This document shows positions 45,360 through 54,909 of a DNA stretch of 64,000 nucleotides, piece after piece. Source of the DNA: Carboxylicivirga sediminis (GTDB taxonomy: Bacteria; Bacteroidota; Bacteroidia; Bacteroidales; Marinilabiliaceae); the NCBI RefSeq assembly GCF_018156225.1, contig NZ_JAGTAR010000016.1:1-64000 (forward strand), given 5' to 3'. The position numbers and the translations under genes are program-made. The notes below the pieces were generated by a model. It searched no databases. It was not told the origin of the DNA and saw nothing but the letters and a program-made list of their open reading frames with translations. Positions within the stretch are counted from its first letter, which is position 1; each line of letters begins with the position of its first letter.

Positions 45360-47543
45360 ATGAATCTAAGTTATATGAATAAGTGTATTGTATTGATTGT
45401 TTTATTGCTGGTTAGTTTGCTGGCAAGTGGTCAGGAAAAACCCAATGTTATTGTGATTATGGCCGATGACTTGGGCTATGCCGATGTGGGCTTTAATGGC
45501 TCCACCGAAATTCCTACGCCCAACATCGACCGCATTGCCGACAATGGTATTAAATTTACCAGTGCTTATACCACTTATTCCGTTTGTGGTCCGAGTCGGG
45601 CTGGTTTTATTACAGGGCGCTATCAACAACGTTTCGGTTTTGAGCGCAATCCTTTATACCGTGTTGATGATCCGTATATGGGCTTGCCACTCGATGAAAT
45701 GACCATTGCTGAATCCGTATCACAGGTAGGCTATAAAACCGGTATTATAGGCAAATGGCACTTGGGAGCCCATATTTCCAACCATCCCTTAAATCGTGGA
45801 TTCGATGAGTTTTATGGTCATCTGGGTGGGGGGCATCGATATTTTCCGGAAGACCTGACTATTGAAGATAGTTATGCAGCAACCAATGAGGAAGAAAGCT
45901 ACCTGACATGGATTTTAAGAAACCATAAACCAGAAAAAACAGACGAATATATCACCGATGAATTTTCCAATGAGGCTGTAAATTTTGTCAGTCGTCATAA
46001 GGACCATCCATTTTTTCTGTTTCTTTCATACAATGCACCTCATTCGCCTATGCAGGCTACAGATGCAGATCTGGCTTTATTTCCGTCGTTAACTGATAAA
46101 CGGAAAATTTATGCGGCTATGGTAAATGCGGTAGACAGAGGTGTTGGTAAAGTGCTTGATAAATTACAGGAGCTAAATATTGAGGAGAATACCATTATCT
46201 TTTTCTTGTCTGACAATGGTGGCCCAGAAAGTAAAAATGCCTCAGATAACGGTATTCTTCGTGGTGGCAAAAGCGATGTGTTTGAAGGCGGATACCGTGT
46301 GCCTTTTGCCATGCAATGGACTGGTGAGATTGATGGTGATGTAACTTATGATTTCCCGGTATCATCGCTCGATATTTTCGCCACTTTATCAGCACTGTCA
46401 GAATCACCAGTTAATCCTGATAAACCACTGGATGGTGTTAACCTGATCCCATATCTGAATGGCGAGCAAAGCGGAAGACCCCATGAAACAATTCATATCC
46501 GTAAGTTTGATCAGGATCGTCATGCCGTGCGTTACGGTGATTTGAAATACATACGGTTTATGGCTGAGAGTCCTAATCCAAGGTTATACAATTTGAATAC
46601 CAATATCAGTGAAAGCGATGCAGATGGACAGAATCTATACTGGAATGCTGATTATAAGCCCCAGCGAGATGAATTACAAGCAATTCAAGCCGAATGGGAA
46701 AAGGGTTTAATTCACCCACGTTTTTTAGGTTTGGTACACGATGAGCTGGTGTGGGCAACGGAAGTGAACTTGTCTCGTGAGAATATTGAACTTAATAGCA
46801 ATGATACATACCAGCTAGAGGCTTCCATCTTGCCCAATGATGCCTTTAATGATGTGATAGAATGGAACAGCAATAACCCTTCTGTAGCATCGGTGGATGA
46901 AAATGGTAAGGTCACCGCTCTTAGTGATGGGTATGCTATTGTTATAGCCCGGGTCGTAGATCTTCAACAAGTATTTAAGCAATGTGTTGTTAAAGTTGGC
47001 AGTCCGGATGAAGCCAGTACCATCACACTTTCAGATAATGTGCTGACAATAACCACAGGCAAGCCTGCCAGCCTAACAGCAGAAGTTAATTCCAGCCGCA
47101 GTTACGCCATTGAATGGAGCAGCAATAATATGGCTGTTGCAACGGTTAATGAGCATGGACAGATTCTAACACATCATCAGGGGCAGGCAGTTATAACAGC
47201 TAGGGTAATTGGCAGTCCAAACATATCTGCTGAGTGTGAAATTAATGTTGAAGACTACCAGGAAGATACCGGAATTTTTGATAATGATTTGGTACAGGCT
47301 GATTTCTTTTCGGTTTACCCAAATCCACTGGTGAACGGACAGGCCACTATTTTACTTAAAATGAATGAGCCCAAAGTCTATATGCAGCTTTATGATGTTT
47401 CCGGACAGTTGGTTAAGGAAAAGACTCTGGAAGGAGTCCGTCAGTATATTTTAAATGTGAGCGGCTTAGCGAATGGCTTGTACTTTATCAATATGAATAC
47501 AGATAAAATGGTGCAGGCAAAAAAAATACTGGTCAGGAACTAA
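45360..47543 (+). CDS. S1 sulfatase with two bacterial Ig-like domains and type IX tail
   Basis: A 727-residue secreted sulfatase. Start chosen at 45360; 45375 is equally good for the signal peptide (IVLIVLLLVSLLASG) and 45333 is too long. Residues about 20-455 are the sulfatase, with ADDLGYADVGFNGS, CGPSR at Cys76, GKWHLGAHISNHPLNRGF and FLSDNGGPESKN. Two Big_2-like domains follow: ENIELNSNDTYQLEASILP ending KVTALSDGYAIVIARV, and LTITTGKPASLTAEV ending QAVITARV. The last 80 residues (FFSVYPNPLVNG to KKILVRN) are a type IX sorting domain. Most PUL sulfatases are periplasmic, so this one would desulfate intact polymer outside the cell. Close relatives without the extra domains lie at 24231 and 50276. 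Confidence 0.92.
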   Translation: MNLSYMNKCIVLIVLLLVSLLASGQEKPNVIVIMADDLGYADVGFNGSTEIPTPNIDRIADNGIKFTSAYTTYSVCGPSRAGFITGRYQQRFGFERNPLYRVDDPYMGLPLDEMTIAESVSQVGYKTGIIGKWHLGAHISNHPLNRGFDEFYGHLGGGHRYFPEDLTIEDSYAATNEEESYLTWILRNHKPEKTDEYITDEFSNEAVNFVSRHKDHPFFLFLSYNAPHSPMQATDADLALFPSLTDKRKIYAAMVNAVDRGVGKVLDKLQELNIEENTIIFFLSDNGGPESKNASDNGILRGGKSDVFEGGYRVPFAMQWTGEIDGDVTYDFPVSSLDIFATLSALSESPVNPDKPLDGVNLIPYLNGEQSGRPHETIHIRKFDQDRHAVRYGDLKYIRFMAESPNPRLYNLNTNISESDADGQNLYWNADYKPQRDELQAIQAEWEKGLIHPRFLGLVHDELVWATEVNLSRENIELNSNDTYQLEASILPNDAFNDVIEWNSNNPSVASVDENGKVTALSDGYAIVIARVVDLQQVFKQCVVKVGSPDEASTITLSDNVLTITTGKPASLTAEVNSSRSYAIEWSSNNMAVATVNEHGQILTHHQGQAVITARVIGSPNISAECEINVEDYQEDTGIFDNDLVQADFFSVYPNPLVNGQATILLKMNEPKVYMQLYDVSGQLVKEKTLEGVRQYILNVSGLANGLYFINMNTDKMVQAKKILVRN

Positions 47544-47555
47544 AATTGATAGAAG

Positions 47556-50270
47556 ATGTTAAGAGGCGTATTTATACTTTTATTGGGAGTGATTTGTCTG
47601 GGCGGTAATGCACAGGAAAGGATGAATGCCGTGCTGATTGTACTGGATGATATGAACGACTACATTGGCGTAATGGGAGGTCATCCCCAGGCTAAAACAC
47701 CCAATATCGACCAATTGGCGAATGAGGGTGTGTTCTTTTCAAATGCCCATGCCAATGCTCCAATTTGCGCACCTTCCAGAGCCAGTTTTTTATCGGGTTT
47801 GTATCCTTCAACAACAGGTAATTTTGGATTTGCCCATATTGCCGATAATGAGGTTTTGAGCAATTCCAAGTTCATTATGGAGTATGCTGCTGAAAATGGT
47901 TATGAAACTTATAGTACCGGCAAAATATTTCATCGAAGCGGGGATGATCCCTCAAAAGTAAAGGGAGAGAAGCAAGACCAGGGACCCTATGCCTGGGACG
48001 GTACTAATCCGATTCCGCATCCTTCGGTACCAGAACCATTTCGTAATGTTGGGCTTTTAAATGGCTCATTTGCGCCTTTATCTGATGTGCCACCAGGTGG
48101 ATGGCGTAACGATTACAATGGCAGTACGCCATTTCGATATGTATCGTCCAGCGACCGGGATAAAATGTGCGATGAAATAAGTGCAGATTTTGTAATGCAG
48201 TGGATTGAACAGCACGAAACCTTAAAAGCTCAGGGTAATGACAAACCATTTTTTATGGCTTATGGAGGTATGAAACCCCATACCCCACATGTGGTGCCGC
48301 AACGATTTTTCGATATGTATCCCTTGGATAAGGTGATGATACCGGAAATACTAAAGAATGATTTAAAAGATACCTACGGGCAACATTTCAGTATAGGCGG
48401 ATTTAATGACTTTGATTCCCTGCTGGTGTCCTACGCTACAGCTGAAGAAGGCTTGCGCCGTTATGTGCAAAGTAAACTGGCCTGTATTACTTTTGCCGAC
48501 AGCTTGGTTGGAGTCGTTCATAATGCCATAAAAAACAGTTCGTTCGCTGATAACACAGTTATTATCCTGTGTGGCGATAATGGTTTTCATATGGGCGAAA
48601 AGTGTCGTTTGGCTAAAAATACCTTGTGGGAAGAAAGCACAAGAATTCCGTTTATGGTAAAGGCCCCGGGTTTTAGTGCCTCTGAAGGGGCTATTGTATC
48701 ACACCCGGTAGGTTTGATTGATATCTACCCAACTTTTAAGGATTTATGTGCCTGGACAGGGGAGACCCAAAAGAATGCACAGGGAGCCGAATTGGATGGA
48801 CACAGTCTACGTGCCTTTTTAGAGAACCCAAATACTGCATCTTGGGAAGGACCTGAGGTGGCTCTTGAATCAGTCGTTAATCCGGCTTCCTCAGAAATAG
48901 CTAAGCAAAACTATGCGGTTCGGTCAAAAGACTACCGATATATTCTTTATCCGTCTGGAGACGAGGAATTATACGACCTTTCGGTGGATAAAAATGAGTG
49001 GAACAATGTCATTTTTGATGAGACATATGCCGCAATAGCTCAAGAACTGCGTGAGCAATTAAAAGCGCTTGTGCCGGAAGTCAGTTTTGAGAAAACAAGT
49101 TCTATTGCTTATCTCTTTTACGATGATTTTGAAAGTTATAAAGAAGGTGATGATTTATTGACTGAGGGATATAAGCAAAAAAATGGTGAGGCTACCACAA
49201 CAACACTAAGGCTTGAAGATGATAACCAATACGCTTTAAATGTATCTGTCAACGGAAGTGTCATAAGTATGCGCAGAAATATGAAAGGCCTGACGCCTGA
49301 TAAACTCTACTTTTTCGAGGCTTCCACACGGGCTGAAACCACTGTGACTGCCGGCTCGTGGGAAGCGCTAACTCCCAATACCATCACCGGCCACAAATGT
49401 GCCGATTGGCAAACCTTTTCAGTGCCATTAAAACCTAACAAAGATTCGTGGGCAAAGGGTGAGGCCATGAATTTATTCATTGCTTCGGCACAGAATAAAC
49501 CTTTAGCAGTTGATAGTTTTTCATTCTATGCTGCTGACCTTAAGATAACTGCTCAGGGCTTTAATGAAAATGAGCTGATAGCTGGTAATGATTATCAGTT
49601 TGAAGCGATAGCTACTCCTGCAAGGGAAGCCTGTATATGGTCGGTTATTGAAGGCAGCGGTTCGGCTACTATTAATACAAATGGACTATTAAATGCTATT
49701 TCTGAAGGAAGTGTTCAGGTGGTGACTACAATGGAAAATTACCCGTCGGTAAATTGCACAACAGATGTGTTTATTTGGGATGAGGCAGTTACTTCAATAC
49801 TTACAATTTCTGATATTAAGGAGGCTTTAATGGTGGATGTACCAACTCAATTAACAGCCACTCTTAATCCTGAAGTAGATATCCCTGTATTATGGAGTGT
49901 TGACGATGAGAGCAAGGCCATTATTAGCCAAACAACGGGTTTGTTAATACCTATTGATTATGGGACTATTACTATTACAGCAAGCTTATACAAACATCAG
50001 GATGTATTTACTACTGTACAATTAGATATTAACGAAAATACTTCCGTTGAGGATCTTAAGGCATCCTATTTTAAAATCTATCCTAATCCATCCAATGGTA
50101 CTTTTTACATTGATGGAGATGGCATTGAGCCATGCTATAAGGTGTATGATTCAATGGGAAGACTTATTAAAGATACCAAAGGTCCGTTATTAAACTTACA
50201 AGGGTATACTAAGGGTATTTATTACCTGGTAATTGATAAAGATAATGTTGAGAAAATCGTATTAAAATAA
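47556..50270 (+). CDS. Iduronate-2-sulfatase-like sulfatase with accessory domains and type IX tail
   Basis: A 904-residue secreted sulfatase, related to the one at 1934 (DDMNDYIGVMGGHPQA, TPNIDQLA). CAPSR places the formylglycine at Cys71; CGDNGFHMGEK near residue 345 is the second metal site. After the sulfatase (to about residue 515) comes a jelly-roll-like domain (about 525-665; YDDFESYKEGDDL to FSFYAADLKI). One or two bacterial Ig-like domains follow (about 670-835), then a type IX tail (YFKIYPNPSNGTF to EKIVLK). The jelly roll may bind the glycan. Together with the neighbour at 45360 it gives two extracellular sulfatases of different branches. The gaps to its neighbours are 12 and 5 bases, so all three sulfatase genes form one operon. 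Confidence 0.92.
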   Translation: MLRGVFILLLGVICLGGNAQERMNAVLIVLDDMNDYIGVMGGHPQAKTPNIDQLANEGVFFSNAHANAPICAPSRASFLSGLYPSTTGNFGFAHIADNEVLSNSKFIMEYAAENGYETYSTGKIFHRSGDDPSKVKGEKQDQGPYAWDGTNPIPHPSVPEPFRNVGLLNGSFAPLSDVPPGGWRNDYNGSTPFRYVSSSDRDKMCDEISADFVMQWIEQHETLKAQGNDKPFFMAYGGMKPHTPHVVPQRFFDMYPLDKVMIPEILKNDLKDTYGQHFSIGGFNDFDSLLVSYATAEEGLRRYVQSKLACITFADSLVGVVHNAIKNSSFADNTVIILCGDNGFHMGEKCRLAKNTLWEESTRIPFMVKAPGFSASEGAIVSHPVGLIDIYPTFKDLCAWTGETQKNAQGAELDGHSLRAFLENPNTASWEGPEVALESVVNPASSEIAKQNYAVRSKDYRYILYPSGDEELYDLSVDKNEWNNVIFDETYAAIAQELREQLKALVPEVSFEKTSSIAYLFYDDFESYKEGDDLLTEGYKQKNGEATTTTLRLEDDNQYALNVSVNGSVISMRRNMKGLTPDKLYFFEASTRAETTVTAGSWEALTPNTITGHKCADWQTFSVPLKPNKDSWAKGEAMNLFIASAQNKPLAVDSFSFYAADLKITAQGFNENELIAGNDYQFEAIATPAREACIWSVIEGSGSATINTNGLLNAISEGSVQVVTTMENYPSVNCTTDVFIWDEAVTSILTISDIKEALMVDVPTQLTATLNPEVDIPVLWSVDDESKAIISQTTGLLIPIDYGTITITASLYKHQDVFTTVQLDINENTSVEDLKASYFKIYPNPSNGTFYIDGDGIEPCYKVYDSMGRLIKDTKGPLLNLQGYTKGIYYLVIDKDNVEKIVLK

Positions 50271-50275
50271 AACTC

Positions 50276-51670
50276 ATGTTTAAACATCTACTTTTACTAT
50301 TAATGCCACTTATAGCTGTTTCATGCAATATGTCGGCAGATAAAAATGCACCTAAGCAACCTAATTTGGTTGTGATCATGACCGATGATATGGGTTATGC
50401 CGATGTTGGTTTTAATGGGTGTAAAGATATTCCAACGCCCAATATTGATCAAATAGCCGATCAGGGCGTGCGTTTTACTCAGGGCTATGTGACTTTTCCT
50501 GTTTGCGGACCAAGTCGTGCCGGTTTCTTAACAGGGCGTTATCAAGATCGATTTGGATTCACAACAAATCCATCAATTGATCCAAATAATCCTATTTCCG
50601 GCTTGCCTGTGGAAGAAGAAACCATGGCTCAGGTATTGCGCAAAGCCGGTTATAAAAACGCCATAGTAGGTAAGTGGCATATGGGTACACATCCAAATTT
50701 TCATCCTCTGGAACGTGGCTTTGATTATTTCTATGGTTTTTTGTCGGGCGGACATAATTATTACCACGATGAATTGTATTTAAACGACCTGTCGGAAGTG
50801 ACAAAAATGTGGGAGTGGTATCGTACCAAGATCATTGAAAACAGGGACAAAGTGGAAACAAATGATTACCTGACGGACGAATTATCTGATGCTGCGGTTA
50901 ACTTTATTAAAGAGAAAGCGAGTAATGATGAGCATTTTATGCTCTACCTGGCCTATAATGCACCACATACACCATTACAAGCTACGGAAAAGTATTTGTC
51001 ACGCTTCCCCGACATAAAAGATAAAAAGCGCCGGACTTATGCCGCCATGGTGAGTGCCGTTGACGATGGCGTAGGCCGTGTTTTAAATACCCTAAGGGAA
51101 AATGGAATTAATGATAATACCATTGTTGTATTTCTGTCAGATAATGGTGGCGCACACAATAATGCATCTGATAACGGACCTTTGCGAGGATTAAAAGGCG
51201 ACTTGTTTGAAGGTGGTATACGAGTGCCTTTTGCCATGCGTTGGCCTGCTGTTATTCCTGCTGGTCAAACTTATAACAAAGCCATTTCCTCGATGGATAT
51301 AATGGCAACCATTGTTGCACAAAATGGTATTGAAATAAGCGCTGAGCGCCCTTTGGATGGAGTTGATTTAGTTCCCTATTTGACGGGTGAATCAAAAGAA
51401 GAGCCTCATGATTATCTTTTCTGGCGCAAGTGGGAGCAAAATGCCATGGCTATTCGCCACGGTATGAATAAACTGGTAGCTAATAATAATCAAAATAGCA
51501 GTCCCTCTGAATTGTACAATATAGAGAATGAAATAAATGAGCAGACGAATATAAAAGCCGAAAATGAAGAATTATCAAATCATCTTCTGCAAGAATGGGA
51601 AAAGTGGAATGCACAATTGAAAGATCGTGTTTTTCCGACACTTGGGGGTGATGAATGGTGGATAGATTAA
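50276..51670 (+). CDS. S1 sulfatase lipoprotein (CGPSR type)
   Basis: A 464-residue sulfatase with lipoprotein signal (LIAVSC, Cys near residue 17). MTDDMGYADVGFNGC is the first metal segment, CGPSR starts at Cys77, GKWHMGTHPNFHPLERGF lies near residue 131 and FLSDNGGAHNNA near residue 285. Sequence is close to the sulfatase domain of the protein at 45360, but without Ig-like domains or type IX tail. That is consistent with a periplasmic or membrane partner doing the same chemistry on imported fragments (inference). The C-terminal text LYNIENEINEQTNI is typical. It starts 5 bases after the preceding stop. Confidence 0.93.
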   Translation: MFKHLLLLLMPLIAVSCNMSADKNAPKQPNLVVIMTDDMGYADVGFNGCKDIPTPNIDQIADQGVRFTQGYVTFPVCGPSRAGFLTGRYQDRFGFTTNPSIDPNNPISGLPVEEETMAQVLRKAGYKNAIVGKWHMGTHPNFHPLERGFDYFYGFLSGGHNYYHDELYLNDLSEVTKMWEWYRTKIIENRDKVETNDYLTDELSDAAVNFIKEKASNDEHFMLYLAYNAPHTPLQATEKYLSRFPDIKDKKRRTYAAMVSAVDDGVGRVLNTLRENGINDNTIVVFLSDNGGAHNNASDNGPLRGLKGDLFEGGIRVPFAMRWPAVIPAGQTYNKAISSMDIMATIVAQNGIEISAERPLDGVDLVPYLTGESKEEPHDYLFWRKWEQNAMAIRHGMNKLVANNNQNSSPSELYNIENEINEQTNIKAENEELSNHLLQEWEKWNAQLKDRVFPTLGGDEWWID

Positions 51671-51699
51671 CGCAAAAATAAATATTAGAACCTACTATT

Positions 51700-52155
51700 A
51701 TGAAAAAGATTTTGGAAGTCAGTGTATTCTTATTGGTAATGTTTATTGCAGTAGGATGCGGTGGCAGCGGTAGCGAAGTGGAACCGGAGCCAAAGGATGT
51801 TATGAATCCTGAAATGACAATAACAAAACCTGTGGAAGGGGCCACTGTAATAAAGGGAAATAGTCTGGATTTATCTGGTACTTTTACTGATGATATTGAA
51901 CTAGAAGGTCTAATCATAACTTTGAGCTTTAATCAGACTAAATCATCAAATGGTATAACAGATCCATGGGAACCAATCAACAATCCGGAGCTAATTGCTT
52001 TAACTGGAAAGGAAGACGAAGTAACCAACCACCAATTGTTTGAAGAATATATTCCTGCCGATTGTAAAGGCGGTCAATACCTTTTGACTCTTGAATTAAA
52101 AGATAAGGCAGGAAAGTCAATAAGCAAGCAAATCAATATCATTATTGAAGGATAA
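51700..52155 (+). CDS. Small surface lipoprotein, DUF4625-like
   Basis: A 151-residue protein with a clear lipoprotein signal (FIAVGCGGSGSE, Cys near residue 20) followed by a short acidic linker (EVEPEPKD). A single Ig-like beta domain follows: MTITKPVEGATVIKGNSL, then LSGTFTDDIELEGLIITL and a closing KDKAGKSISKQINIII. This resembles Bacteroidota DUF4625-type lipoproteins, which have no assigned enzymatic role. It closes the sulfatase operon 29 bases after the last sulfatase and is followed by a strong terminator. It may be a surface glycan-binding or accessory subunit; function is unknown. Confidence 0.75.
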   Translation: MKKILEVSVFLLVMFIAVGCGGSGSEVEPEPKDVMNPEMTITKPVEGATVIKGNSLDLSGTFTDDIELEGLIITLSFNQTKSSNGITDPWEPINNPELIALTGKEDEVTNHQLFEEYIPADCKGGQYLLTLELKDKAGKSISKQINIIIEG

Positions 52156-52172
52156 TTGTGACATAACAGGGT

Positions 52173-52211
52173 AAACTGGCAACTGGGGAAACTTAGTTGC
52201 CAGTTTTATTT
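52173..52211 (+). terminator. Strong terminator after the sulfatase operon
   Basis: A perfect 12-bp stem (52173-52184 with 52195-52206) with a 10-base loop is followed by TTTTATTTTAT. It lies 17 bases after the lipoprotein stop. Confidence 0.88.
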
Positions 52212-52448
52212 TATAGCAGTTTCTTTAAATTGGAATAGCGCTTAAAGACCCCTGCAGAGTGATTCAGTTTAAATGATTAATTCTTGTTCTGCCGAATTTT
52301 AATTCTGATTTTAAGCCCAGCGGAAATTGCAATATGAGTCGTGTTTTATTTGTCGTAACTTCTGAATGATGATGCATATTTGTGTCTTAGTGTTTGTAAA
52401 TGTGATGATTGGGTTTGTGTAGTGGGCTTGATGTTTGCATAAATTTGC
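52212..52448. other. Non-coding stretch upstream of the 52517 promoter
   Basis: AT-rich sequence with no supported gene on either strand. TAAATTTG at 52440-52447 matches the -7 consensus by sequence and has a TTG at 52415, but the promoter at 52493 fits better. Nothing else distinctive is seen. Confidence 0.4.
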
Positions 52449-52500
52449 TAATCGTTGTCAGATATGTGTTAATGTGTATTGTTGGAGATGGATATTTTTG
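52449..52500 (+). promoter_or_regulatory. Candidate regulated promoter of the 52517 beta-helix gene
   Basis: TAATCGTT at 52449-52456 is shared with 264-271. ATGTGTTAATGT at 52464-52475 is identical to 5651-5662 before the SusC operon. A perfect -7 element TATTTTTG lies at 52493-52500, 29 bases after the ATGTG start, the same as at both other sites. A short leader of about 10 bases would precede ATG 52517. Confidence 0.55.
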
Positions 52501-52516
52501 TGACAAAACATATAAG

Positions 52517-54841
52517 ATGATGAAAGGTATATTCATATTGGCAGGCTTAACTTTTTGTTTAGCCTTAACAGCCCAAACAGTGGTATGGCAAGCCCAAGCC
52601 GAAGATGGAACATTGAGCGGAGCAGCTGAGGTTGTTGAAGGCTGTGCCAATGCGTCGGGTGGTTTCTTTGTTAAATTGTCCAATAAAGCCAGTAATACCC
52701 TTAGCTTTAATAATATTGAGATAAGCAAAGCAGGTAACTACAAACTATCGGTTTATCATTTTAATGCTAGTCCTGTGGATCTAGTAATAGAGGTGAATGG
52801 TGTTTCGCTGGGAACAAAAGAGTTTCCGGCGGGTGTCTGGTGTTATCAGGGGAGTGCCATCGAAACAGTTTTTGATGTTGAGCTTTCAGTGGGTACAAAT
52901 TCCATATTGCTCAGCCCCGAGGAAGGTCTTGGGTCGCCATTGCTTGACAAGTTAGTGCTCATTGATGAGTCTGGCGACCTTAAGCCACAGAAGTACTATG
53001 TAAGTAGCTCTTTCGGAAACGACACTAATGCAGGAACATCGCCGGAAAATCCATGGGCCAGTCTGGCACGTGCCAGTGATCAACTCTTAAACCCGGGTGA
53101 TTCGGTTCTGTTTAAATCCGGCGATACTTTTATTGGTCAGTTGCAAATCAATCACTCCGGAACAAAAGATATGCCATTATATTTTGGAAAATATGGTGAA
53201 GGAGATTTGCCTGTCCTGGACGGTGCATTAGCCGAAGGTGGTGCACATTTAACAACGGTTGCAATCACCAATCAGGATAATATTGAATTGGCGTTTCTCG
53301 AAATTACCAATGATCGTCAGACCTCTCGTGCCGGTGTGTCTGATAACCTGGCCTATGGTATTGATGTTCAGAATACAGGTCCTGATACGCTACGAAATTA
53401 TCATTTTCATGATCTGACCGTTCGTGATATTTTTGCGCCAACTACAGAAAATCAGGATTTTAACGCTATAAAAGTTTCGGCTATTAACTTTTTCACAAGC
53501 AAAAATACCGAAGTAGGTAAAGAACGTAATATTCAGGATGTTTTGGTTGAGAATTGTTATATAGCCCGCACTACCCGTTTAGGCATAAAAACCGGTCATG
53601 CCGGAGGAGATGAAGGTGTAGGGAATGATTCTATCAACCGAAATATGAACCTGGTGTTTCGCAACAATCATTTCTACCAAACAGGCGGAACTTGTATTCT
53701 TCCTACCAAAACCTATAACTGCCTAATAGAACACAATATTTTTGAAGAGCCAGGGTCAGATGCCGATCCAAGAATGGCCAACCGGGGGAGTAGTGTTTGG
53801 TTCTTCAGTAGTCGCAATGGGATCTCTCAATATAACAAATGCTATAGTGTTCGTGGCTATGCCGATTCCTATAGTCAGCACATCGATTTTGGAAATCGCA
53901 ACATCATCATACAATATAATTATAGCGAGGATAGTGAAGGTGGTTTTGTGGAAATATTGGGAGAAAATGTGAATTCAACCTACCGTTTTAATGTCAGTGT
54001 GAATGATGGTTTTCGAGATTTTAAAGGGAATACCTTATGGGTATCGGCTTATGCCGGTAAAGATCGTGACATTTTATCCGATAGTAGCTTTATCTATAAT
54101 AATTCGGTATATGTGGATGCGGCCATTACACCGGATATCTCCTTTGTAGGAAAAAACATATTCGTTTATAATAATATTTTTCAAGCTACCGGAGCTGCTA
54201 CTATCGGACAGGAGGTAACAATGGAAATTGAGCCAGGCAGCCAGTTGTACATGTCAAATAACCTATATTACGGCAACATTACTAGTACATTTAAAAATTA
54301 TGATAGTAGTCCTGTAAATGGCAATCCATTATATGTGAATGGAGGTGGTTTAACAACTGAAGACTATAGAGTTACTGATGATAGTCCGGCTATTAATGCA
54401 GGGAAACAATTTCCTGAACCTGTTTTTCCAATGGCCGGCAAGGGAATTTTCAAGGATATTGCAATCACACCCAATGTAGATATGTTTGGCAATCCGGTTG
54501 GCGTATCAGATTCAGTCCCTAATATAGGTGCCGATAATCGAAATAATTCCTATGTGGGCATACATGATCTTGAGTTAGTTATTGAAGAGTCGATGACTAT
54601 CTATCCCAATCCTGTAAAGGATCAGGTGATGGTAACTGTGCATGGCGTAAAAAAAGGAAAAGTATCGCTTGTTTTGTCTGATATAAAAGGAACCTTGTTA
54701 CAGCAAAAAGAAATGGATATAAACCCTAATTTTAACCAACTGAAGATGACTATTAATCCTGATTTGCGCAATGGAATTTATATCTTAAGTATCGAGGAAA
54801 AAGGTAAGTATGTCAGCAAAAAAGTAGTGATCTACCGATAA
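52517..54841 (+). CDS. Parallel beta-helix protein with N-terminal binding domain and type IX tail
   Basis: A 774-residue secreted protein. The start at 52517 (or the adjacent 52520) begins the signal peptide FILAGLTFCLALTAQ; the upstream extension would run through the promoter. Residues about 20-155 resemble a CBM6/35-type jelly roll (WQAQAEDGTLSGAAEV, LSVYHFNASPVDLVIEVNGV, LLDKLVLIDES). The beta-helix follows from KYYVSSSFGNDTNAGTS, with the set's core at His455 (HIDFGNRN, QYNYSEDSEGGFVEILGE, YNVSVNDGFR). The last 80 residues are a type IX sorting domain (TIYPNPVKDQVM to KKVVIYR). It is the most elaborate of the four paralogues and lies just upstream of the regulator, under a promoter matching that of the SusC operon. 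Confidence 0.85.
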   Translation: MMKGIFILAGLTFCLALTAQTVVWQAQAEDGTLSGAAEVVEGCANASGGFFVKLSNKASNTLSFNNIEISKAGNYKLSVYHFNASPVDLVIEVNGVSLGTKEFPAGVWCYQGSAIETVFDVELSVGTNSILLSPEEGLGSPLLDKLVLIDESGDLKPQKYYVSSSFGNDTNAGTSPENPWASLARASDQLLNPGDSVLFKSGDTFIGQLQINHSGTKDMPLYFGKYGEGDLPVLDGALAEGGAHLTTVAITNQDNIELAFLEITNDRQTSRAGVSDNLAYGIDVQNTGPDTLRNYHFHDLTVRDIFAPTTENQDFNAIKVSAINFFTSKNTEVGKERNIQDVLVENCYIARTTRLGIKTGHAGGDEGVGNDSINRNMNLVFRNNHFYQTGGTCILPTKTYNCLIEHNIFEEPGSDADPRMANRGSSVWFFSSRNGISQYNKCYSVRGYADSYSQHIDFGNRNIIIQYNYSEDSEGGFVEILGENVNSTYRFNVSVNDGFRDFKGNTLWVSAYAGKDRDILSDSSFIYNNSVYVDAAITPDISFVGKNIFVYNNIFQATGAATIGQEVTMEIEPGSQLYMSNNLYYGNITSTFKNYDSSPVNGNPLYVNGGGLTTEDYRVTDDSPAINAGKQFPEPVFPMAGKGIFKDIAITPNVDMFGNPVGVSDSVPNIGADNRNNSYVGIHDLELVIEESMTIYPNPVKDQVMVTVHGVKKGKVSLVLSDIKGTLLQQKEMDINPNFNQLKMTINPDLRNGIYILSIEEKGKYVSKKVVIYR

Positions 54842-54909
54842 GATGACCCAATAGCCACCTACCTGACTTTTTAAGTTCAATTATCTTTTAAAAATGGTAT
54901 TTTTGAATT

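Noticed and set aside
51480-51917. 145-codon minus-strand frame across the sulfatase/lipoprotein junction
   Set aside because: It covers parts of two well-supported plus-strand genes and shows no motif.
52440-52447. TAAATTTG as the promoter of the 52517 gene
   Set aside because: It matches by sequence, but the box at 52493 has the conserved 29-base spacing from ATGTG and is preferred.
54898-54905. TATTTTTG as -7 box for the HTCS gene
   Set aside because: It ends 4 bases before the start codon, which would place transcription start inside the coding sequence; no alternative start exists.
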